64,000 nt of DNA from GYS-P2D sp964522505 (GTDB taxonomy: Bacteria; Bacteroidota; Bacteroidia; Chitinophagales; Saprospiraceae): positions 97,520 through 161,519 of the forward strand of contig CAZFWJ010000001.1 in assembly GCA_964522505.1 (NCBI GenBank), in the 5' to 3' direction. Of this stretch, positions 16,571-25,649 are shown in pieces (positions within the stretch are counted from its first letter, which is position 1; the number at the start of each line of letters is the position of its first letter). Both the position numbers and the translations under genes were made by a program. The notes under the pieces were generated by a model. That model was not told where the DNA came from and did not search any database. It saw only the letters and a program-made list of their open reading frames with translations.

Positions 16571-17613
16571 CTCGTCTTGCTCTTATAATCAAAAACATCT
16601 CGCAGCGCTGTCCCTAATAAATTAAAGTTGAGCACAAGAAACATGATCATAATGATTGGGCACATGGCCAAATAAACATAGCCACCAGTTGCATAAGCGT
16701 AATTTTCCTTAAGCATATTCCCCAGTGATGGCGCTGGCGGCTGAATACCTAAGCCAAGATAACTTAATCCCGCCTCAACTAAGATCGCTGTAGCAAAATT
16801 TGCTGCGGCAATCACCAGTATTGGAGCTAAAATATTGGGTAATATATGTCTCACCACGATTCTTACATCGGAGAGACCCAGCACTTTTCCACTCGCTACA
16901 TAAGGCTTTTCTCGTTCTTCTTTTATCTGTCCACGTACGAGTCGGGCTACATCCACCCACATAGTCAGTCCTACTGCAAGGACAATGACCATATATCCTT
17001 TACCTAATGACAGTATGATAGCAAAAGCTAATAACAACGTCGGTATGGACCAGCTGGTATTGATGATTATCATAACGACCTGATCTGCCCAACCTCCGTA
17101 ATAAGCACCTATACTGCCGATGAAGATTCCAATAAATAAGGATACAATAACGGCTAAAAATCCTATGGTCAGTGATACTCTTAAGCCTAAGATTAGGCGA
17201 CTCAACACATCACGACCAAACTTGTCACTACCTAGTAAAAATCTCAGCTCCTTTGTTTCAAATCTTCCTTCTCGAGAGATCAGACTTTGCTCATAAAGGA
17301 TTTCTGTCTCTCCATCTCGATAGCTAATCTCGTCGTAAGGATAGTATATCCTATTATCCCTCTTGCCCACAATCATTGCACTCATTTGTACTTGATTGTT
17401 CTTTCTCGCATCCTCAGCTTGGTAGCAGATTTTATGAGCAGAACCTGGCGCTTTTAATGCGAGCTGCAATATCTGCCGATTGGCGTTGTGGCTCTTATCA
17501 GGTATAACGAGGTAGGCCAGCATAGCAAGAACTGATGTGACCATCAGCATCACTAATGTTACTGATGCAATTCTATTAGAGCGGATCTTTGTATACCAAG
17601 ACACTGTAGTCAT
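16567..17613 (-). CDS. ABC transporter permease, oligopeptide/dipeptide (OppC/DppC) type
   Basis: The 348-residue inner-membrane protein has an N-terminal membrane helix, a long periplasmic loop (~40-125), then the BPD_transp_1 core with five predicted helices and the ATPase-contacting EAA loop (YVASGKVLGLSDVRIVVRHI). Sequences such as LGSDKFGRDVLSRLILG and VEAGLSYLGLGIQPPAPS are typical of DppC. It should pair with a DppB-like permease, ATPases and a binding protein, but none is in the window, so it is an orphan subunit here. It is followed without a gap by the phosphatase gene. Confidence 0.88.
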   Translation of the reverse strand: MTTVSWYTKIRSNRIASVTLVMLMVTSVLAMLAYLVIPDKSHNANRQILQLALKAPGSAHKICYQAEDARKNNQVQMSAMIVGKRDNRIYYPYDEISYRDGETEILYEQSLISREGRFETKELRFLLGSDKFGRDVLSRLILGLRVSLTIGFLAVIVSLFIGIFIGSIGAYYGGWADQVVMIIINTSWSIPTLLLAFAIILSLGKGYMVIVLAVGLTMWVDVARLVRGQIKEEREKPYVASGKVLGLSDVRIVVRHILPNILAPILVIAAANFATAILVEAGLSYLGLGIQPPAPSLGNMLKENYAYATGGYVYLAMCPIIMIMFLVLNFNLLGTALRDVFDYKSKTR

Positions 17614-17662
17614 AATGGGTGACCAAGGTCATAAAAATCTTACTGATATTGTTTATCTATTG

Positions 17663-17998
17663 CTATAGCTTGGGATTCTCACGATGTCTATCTCGATCAC
17701 GACTCGTCTTTTTATCTAAATTCTTAGTCATAATGGCATCGAGGTCAAGATCCATCTGATTGGCCAGACATGTGATGACAAACAAGATATCACCTAATTC
17801 CTCTGCAATATTGGCATTGGCATTTTCTTGATCTTCTTTTCTCTTAAAGGATTGTTCTCCATAAACTCGAGCTATCAGCCGTGATAGCTCTCCTACTTCC
17901 TCCATTAAAACTATTGTATTCGTGGTCTCAGCAAAATATCGAACCCCATATGTCTTAATCCATTGATCCACGGTTTCTTGCAATTCTGTTAATGTCAT
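17663..17998 (-). CDS. MazG-like nucleotide pyrophosphohydrolase
   Basis: The 111-residue protein carries the all-alpha NTP pyrophosphatase pattern: MEEVGELSRLIARV and NIAEELGDILFVITCLANQ give the ExxE and ExxD metal-binding residues. These enzymes hydrolyse non-canonical or excess NTPs to NMP and pyrophosphate. Its start codon shares a base with the stop of dtd, so the two are coupled. Both are quality-control enzymes. Confidence 0.88.
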   Translation of the reverse strand: MTLTELQETVDQWIKTYGVRYFAETTNTIVLMEEVGELSRLIARVYGEQSFKRKEDQENANANIAEELGDILFVITCLANQMDLDLDAIMTKNLDKKTSRDRDRHRENPKL

Positions 17999-18447
17999 TA
18001 TTCCCGATTTTTTGAATCAATGATTATAGTAACTGGCCCATCATTAGTTAGGGAGACCTTCATATCCGCTGCAAAGATTCCTGCCTCGACTTGTTCCAGT
18101 TCTTTATTCAACGTTGTAAGAAAATCTTGATAAAGTTGATTGGCCAGCTCTGGCTTAGCAGCATTGATATAGGAGGGGCGGTTACCCTTTTTAGTTGAGG
18201 CAAACAATGTAAACTGCGAAATGACCAGTGCTGCACCTCCAATATCTAAGACACTTAGATTCATCTTATTGTCATCATCCGAGAAGATTCGCATGTTTAC
18301 TATTTTTTTAACCAGCCAGGCGATATCTTCTTGACTATCATTTTGGCCCACGCCAAGCAATATCATTATGCCATCTTCGATGGCGCCGACAATTTTCTTA
18401 TCGACTGTTACCCTTGCCTCTCTTACCCGCTGTATCACTGCCCTCAT
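17998..18447 (-). CDS. dtd: D-aminoacyl-tRNA deacylase
   Basis: Complete 149-residue DTD with the N-terminal MRAVIQRVREARVTVD, the active-site SQFTLFA and the C-terminal cross-subunit motif NDGPVTIIID (the family's Gly-Pro pair). It removes D-amino acids, and glycine from tRNA-Ala, from mischarged tRNAs. It is the first gene of the leftward run that begins at the proposed replication origin. Confidence 0.95.
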   Translation of the reverse strand: MRAVIQRVREARVTVDKKIVGAIEDGIMILLGVGQNDSQEDIAWLVKKIVNMRIFSDDDNKMNLSVLDIGGAALVISQFTLFASTKKGNRPSYINAAKPELANQLYQDFLTTLNKELEQVEAGIFAADMKVSLTNDGPVTIIIDSKNRE

Positions 18448-18599
18448 AGTCCTAAATACTACTTATTTTATGTATTACTAACATATAGAATTCTTCAGAT
18501 ATGTTTGCCGCTCGTAATCAGTTTCATAGGTTTTTATATTTTCCACTTTTAATAACAAGTTTTACTTAACTGATCTGCTCACTATGTTATGATAGACTC

Positions 18600-18890
18600 A
18601 GACTTCCCCTTTTATTCACACTCTCTAAAGTTATTCACCTAAGATTCTATATGAGTCTATTTATTAGTATTCCACAATAAGCCTGTTAGTCACAATTCAC
18701 AATATTAATTATCAGTAATCACATAATTGATTATCAATTACTTAGATCAAGTATGTTTTGTTAGTAACCTTGTGAATATCTGTCTATAAAATAGAACACT
18801 ACTGAGTTATCCACATATAAACGGCACTAATAATGATGATTTTTATTTTAAATAATTAATAATAAATACAAACAATGTGGACAATCTTGT
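18600..18890. other. Candidate chromosomal replication origin (DnaA-box cluster and AT-rich element)
   Basis: The gene-free stretch 18448-18929 holds two exact DnaA boxes, TTATTCACA (18612-18620) and TTATCCACA (18807-18815). It also has three single-mismatch boxes: TTATTCACC (18631-18639), TGTGAATAT (18771-18779, other strand) and TGTGGACAA (18876-18884, other strand). Between the last two boxes lies a run of almost pure A/T (18841-18870) suited to unwinding. Genes point away on both sides (dtd left, ctaA right). By eye, the + strand is C-rich in third positions to the left and G-rich to the right. Two parS-like sites lie about 9 kb away. No ORF of note is present in this stretch. Confidence 0.65.
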
Positions 18891-18929
18891 GATATGATAT
18901 GAAGTGTGTTTTGATGCTACATTTGAGTC

Positions 18930-20000
18930 ATGATCAGGAAAGACACTGCGGTTTCAATTTGGCTGATTATAGGATTAGTCATGGTATACTTTCAAATAAT
19001 TATTGGAGGTGTGACCAGGTTGACGGGATCAGGGTTGTCAATAACTAAATGGGAAATTGTAACTGGCACTTTTCCACCGATGAGCGAGGACGCTTGGATT
19101 GAGGAATTTGGTGAATACAAGAAGACACCTCAATTCGAAAAGATTAATGACGGAATGGAATTAGGAGATCATGTATTTCAAGGTGGTACTTTTAAGTTCA
19201 TCTATTTCTGGGAGTATTTCCATCGTTTATGGGCCCGGAGTATGGGATTTGTATTCTTGATACCCTTCCTTTATTTCCTATACAAGAAGAAACTGTCTAA
19301 GGAACTAAGATATGATTTGCTGAAAGTTGTTGGACTTGCAGGACTTGCTGCAATATTTGGTTGGATCATGGTGGCAAGTGGACTTGTCAATCGTCCTTGG
19401 GTTAATGCCTATAAGTTATCGGTCCATTTGTCTATAGGAATTAGTGTTTTTATTATGTTGTGGTGGGCACTTTTATCTTTTCTTCGTGGAGGTAGAAGTC
19501 ATAAAGTAAGTAATGGATTAACACGTGCTACTAGCTATTTTATAATCCTGGTGTGTATCCAGATTTTTTTTGGTGGTATCATGAGTGGAATGAAGGCCTC
19601 TTTAATTTATCCTACATGGCCAGACATAGGAGGTGATTTAGTCCCAGCTGAACTCTTTGACAGTGCTAAGTGGTCTATAAATAGTTTTGTTAACTATGAT
19701 ACAGGGTCCTTTACGTTTACATTGATGCACTTTGTTCATAGAGGTCTAGCTTATCTAATTGTCTTGATGTTTGCAGTTTATTGTTGGCGTTACAATCGGC
19801 AGTTTAGCAAATCTATATCAACTAGCTTTTGGATATTTGGAGGATTAATTCTGGTTCAGATAACCCTAGGCGTCATCACGCTTTTAGAGAGTATTGGTCA
19901 TATTCCTGTATTGTGGGGTGTGCTGCATCAGGGTGTTGCAGTGCTAGTGATAGCATCATTGTTCTACCATTATTATCTATTAAGATATACGCCATATTGA
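18930..20000 (+). CDS. ctaA: Heme A synthase (COX15/CtaA family)
   Basis: This 356-residue polytopic membrane protein oxidises the C8 methyl of heme O to give heme A for cytochrome c oxidase. Signatures of the long (COX15-like) type are IIIGGVTRLTGSGLSITKWE, FWEYFHRLWAR (heme-ligating His), GWIMVASGLVNRPWVNAYKL, and the C-terminal LMHFVHRGLAYL and VLWGVLHQGVAV with the second His pair. Eight membrane helices can be traced. No cytochrome oxidase subunit gene or protoheme farnesyltransferase lies beside it. Confidence 0.94.
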   Translation: MIRKDTAVSIWLIIGLVMVYFQIIIGGVTRLTGSGLSITKWEIVTGTFPPMSEDAWIEEFGEYKKTPQFEKINDGMELGDHVFQGGTFKFIYFWEYFHRLWARSMGFVFLIPFLYFLYKKKLSKELRYDLLKVVGLAGLAAIFGWIMVASGLVNRPWVNAYKLSVHLSIGISVFIMLWWALLSFLRGGRSHKVSNGLTRATSYFIILVCIQIFFGGIMSGMKASLIYPTWPDIGGDLVPAELFDSAKWSINSFVNYDTGSFTFTLMHFVHRGLAYLIVLMFAVYCWRYNRQFSKSISTSFWIFGGLILVQITLGVITLLESIGHIPVLWGVLHQGVAVLVIASLFYHYYLLRYTPY

Positions 20001-20086
20001 GTCATACAAGTTATGTATTGTAGGAGCTCAGAAATAATATTAGATCATATACTTTCATATTTTTGGACCTCATTTAATAATATTCC

Positions 20087-20845
20087 ATGCAGCCATCGAT
20101 TGTAGAAGAAAACGGCTTTAGCTATGTTGAAACAGGTGGTACTGGAGATTGCTTATTGTTGCTTCATGGACTATTTGGTGCACTTAGTAATTTTGAACAT
20201 CTGATCAATGCGTTTAGTCGTGAGTATAATGTAGTTGTACCGATATTGCCGATCTATACTTTATCACGAGAAGAAGCTGGGCTTACAGGTTTGTTGCGAT
20301 ATGTAAGGGAGTTTGTTGATTATAAAGGCTATAATAAGATTCATCTCGTTGGTAATTCTTTAGGTGGCCATATTGCTCAACTTTTTGCTTTAGAGCGTCC
20401 TGAATTTGTTGCGAGTATTACGTTAACGGGAAGTTCTGGTTTGTTTGAATCAGGTATGGGAGATGGTTATCCACGCCGAGGTGATTATGATTATATAAAG
20501 CGCAAGACAGCAGAGACTTTCTATGATCCATCTGTAGCGACTAAAGAACTTGTCGACGAGGTCTTCGAGACGGTCAATGATCGGAGTAAGGCGATGAGTA
20601 TATTACTGACAGCAAGGTCAGCATTACAACATAACTTAGAAGATCGCATCCCAACTATAGCTTGTCCTAGTTTATTGATATGGGGTAAACAGGATACGAT
20701 TACGCCACCCTTCGTTGCTGAGAAGTTTCATGAACTATTGCCTAATAGTACCTTAGTCTTATTAGATAAATGTGGACATGCTGCTATGATGGAAGTGCCT
20801 CAAAGGTTCAATATGGAGTTGAAGGCCTTCTTAAAGGAACTATAG
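20087..20845 (+). CDS. Alpha/beta-fold hydrolase
   Basis: The 252-residue cytoplasmic protein shows the complete alpha/beta hydrolase set: oxyanion-loop HGLFGALSNF, nucleophile elbow VGNSLGGH (Ser), acid in WGKQDTITPP and His in DKCGHAAMMEVP. This is the general esterase/haloalkane-type family, so the substrate cannot be read from the sequence. A TATTTTTG -7 box lies at 20058-20065, 22 bases upstream. The 268 bases after it (20846-21113) hold no gene I can support; a 43-codon leftward frame there is noted among the rejected items. Confidence 0.88.
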   Translation: MQPSIVEENGFSYVETGGTGDCLLLLHGLFGALSNFEHLINAFSREYNVVVPILPIYTLSREEAGLTGLLRYVREFVDYKGYNKIHLVGNSLGGHIAQLFALERPEFVASITLTGSSGLFESGMGDGYPRRGDYDYIKRKTAETFYDPSVATKELVDEVFETVNDRSKAMSILLTARSALQHNLEDRIPTIACPSLLIWGKQDTITPPFVAEKFHELLPNSTLVLLDKCGHAAMMEVPQRFNMELKAFLKEL

Positions 20846-21113
20846 TTTAACGGCTCTCCATCATTTGTCCATAATGATGACCTCTTTGATACTCGTTTGT
20901 AATATCTTTTTCTTTCCATGTAGAGATAAGATTGATGTTTTGCTCAGTCCTAATTGATATGAACAAATGGTTCATGTCAGAAGAGCAGAAATATATTTGG
21001 AGGAAATGTACTGGACCAACGCTAAGAACTGAAGATTTCTATGCTTAACCAGTTAGATATAGAATTTTTAATAGGCTGTATCTTGTATCTTGTCTCTTGT
21101 TACCTAAAAATTA

Positions 21114-21845
21114 ATGCTTATGTCTATGCAAGATTATGAAGATACAATTGAGGGCGATTTAGAAGAGAAGAAGTTAGCAAACAAAGAAGCAAAGCTCAGA
21201 ACAGCAGAAGCCAAAGCTGCTAAGAAAGAAATGAAATTAGAAAAGACTCGGAGGAAGCAAGAAGAGTTAGAACTCAATTCTCAAGGGATGTATGGTAGCG
21301 TCGATGAACCGAGAAAATCACTAGGTTCTTACTTAAGAAATCAGAATAAGTTAGAAGTAAGTCTTATTGCTATAATGGATAGAAAAGCCGCTATCCTCAT
21401 TCGAATCTGTACCTCCGTGATCACAGCTCTTATAGTGTTTCATGATTATATTGATAAAAATGTGGACAATGGTCATACGGTATCACAGATCTTAACAATA
21501 GGGTTATTAGTTTCTTTGGTCTTAGCCATATTCGCTACTAAGCCATTTGGTGCTTCTATAAGAAGACTGTACAAAAAAGAGATTTTACCAACACATCCTA
21601 AGCCTGAAGAAAATAACTTTTTGTTCTACAATTTGGTCTGTCTAGAGGATTATGAGGAATCTATGGCCAAGGTAATTAAGAGCCAGAATCTTCAGATTGG
21701 TAATCAGGTTCGAGCGAATTATGTATTACAAAAGAATAATATGTATAAAGCAAAAATGCTCGATATATCCTACAATATTTTCTTAGTGACTTTTATTCTT
21801 GTAGCCATAGTCTTTAGTTTATCCAATTTCCACGTGTCAATATAA
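21114..21845 (+). CDS. Pycsar-effector-like membrane protein (PycTM/DUF5706 type)
   Basis: The 243-residue protein starts with a highly charged coiled-coil region (~15-60, Lys/Glu/Ala-rich), followed by a domain with three membrane helices that resembles the PycTM domain: IAIMDRKAAILIRICTSVI (the conserved DRKA before helix 1), a second helix (LTIGLLVSLVLAIFATKPF), a cytoplasmic part with NNFLFYN and NQVRANYVLQKNNMYKAKM, and a last helix (NIFLVTFILVAIVFSLS). In Pycsar phage defence such proteins respond to cCMP or cUMP and damage the membrane. No pyrimidine cyclase is near, so a defence role is not shown. It is 24 bases from the next large gene. The start may be any of three ATGs within 12 bases. 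Confidence 0.65.
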   Translation: MLMSMQDYEDTIEGDLEEKKLANKEAKLRTAEAKAAKKEMKLEKTRRKQEELELNSQGMYGSVDEPRKSLGSYLRNQNKLEVSLIAIMDRKAAILIRICTSVITALIVFHDYIDKNVDNGHTVSQILTIGLLVSLVLAIFATKPFGASIRRLYKKEILPTHPKPEENNFLFYNLVCLEDYEESMAKVIKSQNLQIGNQVRANYVLQKNNMYKAKMLDISYNIFLVTFILVAIVFSLSNFHVSI

Positions 21846-21869
21846 TCTTGTAAATACAGTAGACTCGCT

Positions 21870-24800
21870 ATGAAAAGAAGCTATAGTAGAACGACGTCTC
21901 TTGTGTACTTCAGTGTAGTATTGTTGTTCTTTTCATGTGGTACGACCAATGCGCCATATTATGCGGATAGTGCAGAAGGCTGGAACCTAAAAACTGTCAC
22001 ATCTAAAAAGGAGAAAATTCATTCGCTATATCTTCTTGGAGATGCAGGAGAGTTAGATGATCATCAAGGACGTAAGAATTATGTAATCGACGCGGTAGCA
22101 GATGAGTTGAAAAGGAAGGAAGTAGAATCATCCGTAGTTTATCTAGGAGACAATATTTATCCTGCTGGCTTGCCGTCAAAAGAAGATGTTGACAGAGATT
22201 ACGCGGAGAATGTCTTGAATGCTGAGTTAGAGTTAGCTCATTTCGATGATGCATCGACTTATTTTATTCCCGGTAACCATGATTGGAATGAATATGCCTC
22301 TGGAGGGAGGAAATCGATATTGAGATTGCAGGACTATATTGAGCAGTATGAAGAACGACTTGATCGAGGCAAAATCAAATTGTATCCTAAGAATGCCTGC
22401 GGAGATCCTAAAGTTGTGAAGATAAGTAAGGATTTGGTGTTCATGTTCATTGATACACAGTGGTGGTTGCACGATTGGTCCAAAGAATCCAATATGAATA
22501 AGAACTGCGAGATTAAATCCAGAAGAGATCTACTGCAGTCCATGGAAGAATTGTTCTTACATCACAAGAATGATGAAATTGTAGTGATGATGCACCATCC
22601 GATTTTTAGCAATGGTAAGCATGGTGGAAACTTTTCAGCTAAAGATCATCTGTTTCCTCTGACTGAGTTGAATCTAAAACTTTGGATTCCTCTGCCAGTA
22701 TTAGGCTCTATATATCCTTTGTTTCGTAAGGTGTCTGGATCCAAGCAGGATATTGCTAACCCTCAGAATCGTGATGTGATGCAAGGTATTTTGGAGGTGG
22801 CTCAAAAGACGAGAGCAAACATTGTGTTCTGTTCTGGTCATGAGCATGGATTACAATTTTTTGATCAAGGAAAAATTAAACACATTATTAGCGGGAGTGC
22901 AGGCAAATCTGATTTTGTTCGTAGGGGAGGTGATGCAGAGTTTGCTCGTGACTCAAGAGGATACGTCAGAATAGATTTTTATGAAGATTTCGAAGCATGG
23001 GCCTCATTTTATACGGTTGATGGTTTTGAAGGTGGATCGTCAGAGGAATATAGAGTAAGAATTAGAGAACCACGCCCTGGGACTATTGAAGAGTCCGTAG
23101 AGTATCCTGAGATAGATCAGGAATTTATCACTATTGCAGCCAATGAAGAGTTTGCGGCGGGCAAAGTCAAGGAAGTCTTATTCGGGGAAGAATATAGGGA
23201 TCTTTGGGCGACCCCAGTAAAAGCAGATATTATTGATTTAGACAATAAGCATGGCGGTTTAACACCAGTTAAGAAAGGTGGTGGTCAAGCGTCTAATTCT
23301 CTGAGACTGGAGACGGATAATGGACGACAGTACGTACTCAGATCTATCAAGAAAGATTATACGAAGCTAGTCCCCCCTGAGTTTAAGAACCTAAAGTTAT
23401 TTGATGTAATCAAGGATCAGAATAGTGCAAGTCATCCTTACAGCGCATTGATAATTCCTTCCTTATCAAGAGCGGTTAATGTATATTATACTGATCCAGA
23501 ATTGGTCTATCTACAACATCAAAAAAGATTGGGTAATTACAACACTTTGTTTGCACAGGAACTGTACCTATTAGAAGAACGCCCTAATGGAGACTGGAGT
23601 GATAATGCTAATTTTGGTAATGCTAAAGATATCATCGGTTATGTTGAGCTACTAGAACTATTAAGGGATAAAAAGCGACATGTTGTAGATCAGGAATGGG
23701 TGCTTAAGTCTCGCATTTTTGATCTTTTCATCCATGATTGGGATAGACATGACGATCAATGGCGCTGGGCTAAATTTCAAGAAGGGGACTTAAATATTTA
23801 CAGACCTATTCCGCGTGATAGGGATCAAGCATTTTATAAGTTTGATGGATTTATTCCATGGTATATCTCTACGTTTATCTTGAGACAGTTTAAGCCTATA
23901 AAAGGGAATGTCAAGGATGTTAAGCACTTAGCGTTCAATGCTCGACATTTTGATAGATACTTTCTTAATGAGCTCGAATGGTCAGATTGGGAAGAAGTTA
24001 TAAGAGAGTTACAAGTTAATCTTACGAACGACGTGATTGAACAATCTATTCAAGGCCTTCCTGATGAGGTTGAGAGCTTCAATGATGAGCTCGTTGTCTT
24101 TTTAAAATCTAGGAGAGAGAACCTGATGGATATAGGGAGGCGTTTATATGATTATATAAACAAAGAAATCGAAGTTCATGGATCAGATAGAAAAGACCAT
24201 TTTATCCTGATCACGAAAGAGGACGGTTCAATAGATCTGACTGTTCACGTTCATTATGATGATGAAGAAATCATAAAGTATCACAGAGTTATAGATCCGG
24301 AAACAACAAGAGAATTGAGACTCTATGGATTGCGAGGTAAAGATCAGTTTGAAATTAGTGGGTCGAGTAATGACAGAATAAAAGTCAGAATTATTGGTGG
24401 GGAGAATAATGACAAGGTGATTAATAATACCGCTAGTAAGAAGATTTTTCTATATGATCAGACTAATGGAGCTAGTTATACTGGAGAGATCAACAATAGG
24501 ATGTCTGATGGACTGGGGAACAACGAATATGATCGGGAGGCATTTACCTATAATAAATTATTACCCTCCTTCACTTTCGGTAGTACTTTAGACGATGGAT
24601 TTTGGGTTGGGGGTAATATTAATTGGACGAGTCATGGATGGCGTAAGATTCCCTATAAGGCGCGTCAATCATTATCATTGAGTGTGGCTGTCACAAGTGG
24701 CAATGGTATACAGTTGAATTACTCAGGGCATTTTCCTCGACTGTTTGGAAAGTTAGATTTTTATCCGAGGGCAGATTTAAGTATACCGCACTTTGATAAC

Positions 24801-25589
24801 TTCTTTGGCCTAGGAAATGATACTGACAACCCATTAGTAAATAGAGAATTCCATAGAGTGCGTCAGCGCAACCTTGTGATAAACCCAAAAGTAGGCCTGT
24901 CTACGGCGAATAATGCAACAAGTGTTCAGTTTGGACCAATCTATCAGAACCGAACAGTAGAGAACACAATAGGTCGTATCTCGGATGATGAGGTGTTGGG
25001 CTTTGATGATAATGTCTTTGACACTCGTAACTATTTTGGGGTGACAGGTGATGTGTCATTATCTGTTATTGACGACCCGAGATTACCCAGCAATGGCATT
25101 GATGTCACTCTGGGAGCATCGCATCTGCATGAACCGTTGCAGGTTGAGTCAGTTACTATGTTAGATTTGTCTGGGAGGTTCTACTTAAGATTGCTTAACA
25201 AACCATTTCTTGTTTTGGCCAATCAAATTGGTTATGAAAGATCGGTAGGAGATTTGCAGTTTTATCATTATGCTTCTATTGGAAACAATAAGGGGTTGAG
25301 AGGATTCAGAAATGAGCGTTTCCGAGGAAATGATTCCTTCTATCATAATATCGATTTAAGATTGGGCTTGTTCTATTGGGCTAATAACATATTACCTATG
25401 GATGTAGGAATACTTGGAGGTTATGATTATGGTAAGGTTAGTTTGGATGGTGTAAGCTCTGAGATCATACATAATAGTCAGACTATAGGATTATGGTTCG
25501 ATCTATTAGGTTCATTCATAGTTCAGGCTTATTATTCACTCAATGATGAACAGAATATGTTCAACATACAGGCTGGATTTAGTTTTTAG
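21870..25589 (+). CDS. Large surface protein: metallophosphoesterase, kinase-like middle, outer-membrane barrel
   Basis: The 1239-residue protein has a lipoprotein-like signal (VVLLFFSCGTT). Residues ~50-350 are a calcineurin-like phosphoesterase with every metal motif: LLGDAGELDD, YLGDNIYP, IPGNHDWNE, MMHHPIFSNG and CSGHEHGLQFF. A middle part (~470-770) has a strand with lysines (YVLRSIKKD near 488), then HDWDRHDDQWRW near 625 and IPRDRDQAFYKFDG near 650, which look like the catalytic and metal loops of CotH/Fam20-type kinases. The last ~340 residues are a BamA/TamA-like barrel ending in FNIQAGFSF. The family, as I recall it, is widespread in Bacteroidota and unstudied. It follows the Pycsar-like gene closely, suggesting one transcript. 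Confidence 0.8.
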   Translation: MKRSYSRTTSLVYFSVVLLFFSCGTTNAPYYADSAEGWNLKTVTSKKEKIHSLYLLGDAGELDDHQGRKNYVIDAVADELKRKEVESSVVYLGDNIYPAGLPSKEDVDRDYAENVLNAELELAHFDDASTYFIPGNHDWNEYASGGRKSILRLQDYIEQYEERLDRGKIKLYPKNACGDPKVVKISKDLVFMFIDTQWWLHDWSKESNMNKNCEIKSRRDLLQSMEELFLHHKNDEIVVMMHHPIFSNGKHGGNFSAKDHLFPLTELNLKLWIPLPVLGSIYPLFRKVSGSKQDIANPQNRDVMQGILEVAQKTRANIVFCSGHEHGLQFFDQGKIKHIISGSAGKSDFVRRGGDAEFARDSRGYVRIDFYEDFEAWASFYTVDGFEGGSSEEYRVRIREPRPGTIEESVEYPEIDQEFITIAANEEFAAGKVKEVLFGEEYRDLWATPVKADIIDLDNKHGGLTPVKKGGGQASNSLRLETDNGRQYVLRSIKKDYTKLVPPEFKNLKLFDVIKDQNSASHPYSALIIPSLSRAVNVYYTDPELVYLQHQKRLGNYNTLFAQELYLLEERPNGDWSDNANFGNAKDIIGYVELLELLRDKKRHVVDQEWVLKSRIFDLFIHDWDRHDDQWRWAKFQEGDLNIYRPIPRDRDQAFYKFDGFIPWYISTFILRQFKPIKGNVKDVKHLAFNARHFDRYFLNELEWSDWEEVIRELQVNLTNDVIEQSIQGLPDEVESFNDELVVFLKSRRENLMDIGRRLYDYINKEIEVHGSDRKDHFILITKEDGSIDLTVHVHYDDEEIIKYHRVIDPETTRELRLYGLRGKDQFEISGSSNDRIKVRIIGGENNDKVINNTASKKIFLYDQTNGASYTGEINNRMSDGLGNNEYDREAFTYNKLLPSFTFGSTLDDGFWVGGNINWTSHGWRKIPYKARQSLSLSVAVTSGNGIQLNYSGHFPRLFGKLDFYPRADLSIPHFDNFFGLGNDTDNPLVNREFHRVRQRNLVINPKVGLSTANNATSVQFGPIYQNRTVENTIGRISDDEVLGFDDNVFDTRNYFGVTGDVSLSVIDDPRLPSNGIDVTLGASHLHEPLQVESVTMLDLSGRFYLRLLNKPFLVLANQIGYERSVGDLQFYHYASIGNNKGLRGFRNERFRGNDSFYHNIDLRLGLFYWANNILPMDVGILGGYDYGKVSLDGVSSEIIHNSQTIGLWFDLLGSFIVQAYYSLNDEQNMFNIQAGFSF

Positions 25590-25607
25590 AAGTTAGAGCC
25601 TAGGAAG

Positions 25608-25646
25608 AAAAAAAGGCTGTATGCATCATGTGCACACAGCCTTTCT
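25608..25646. terminator. Bidirectional terminator between convergent genes
   Basis: AAAGGCTGT (25612-25620) pairs with ACAGCCTTT (25636-25644), and the inner TGCA/TGCA extends the stem past one mismatch. A run of A on the left and TTTCT on the right give both strands a tail. The stronger tail is for leftward transcription (the M1 peptidase). Confidence 0.85.
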
Positions 25647-25649
25647 AGC

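Noticed and set aside
20857..21030. A leftward frame between the alpha/beta hydrolase and the Pycsar-like gene, giving about 60 open codons (43 from an ATG) and ending in HHYGQMMESR
   Set aside because: No ribosome site, no recognisable motif and short length; it cannot be told from chance.
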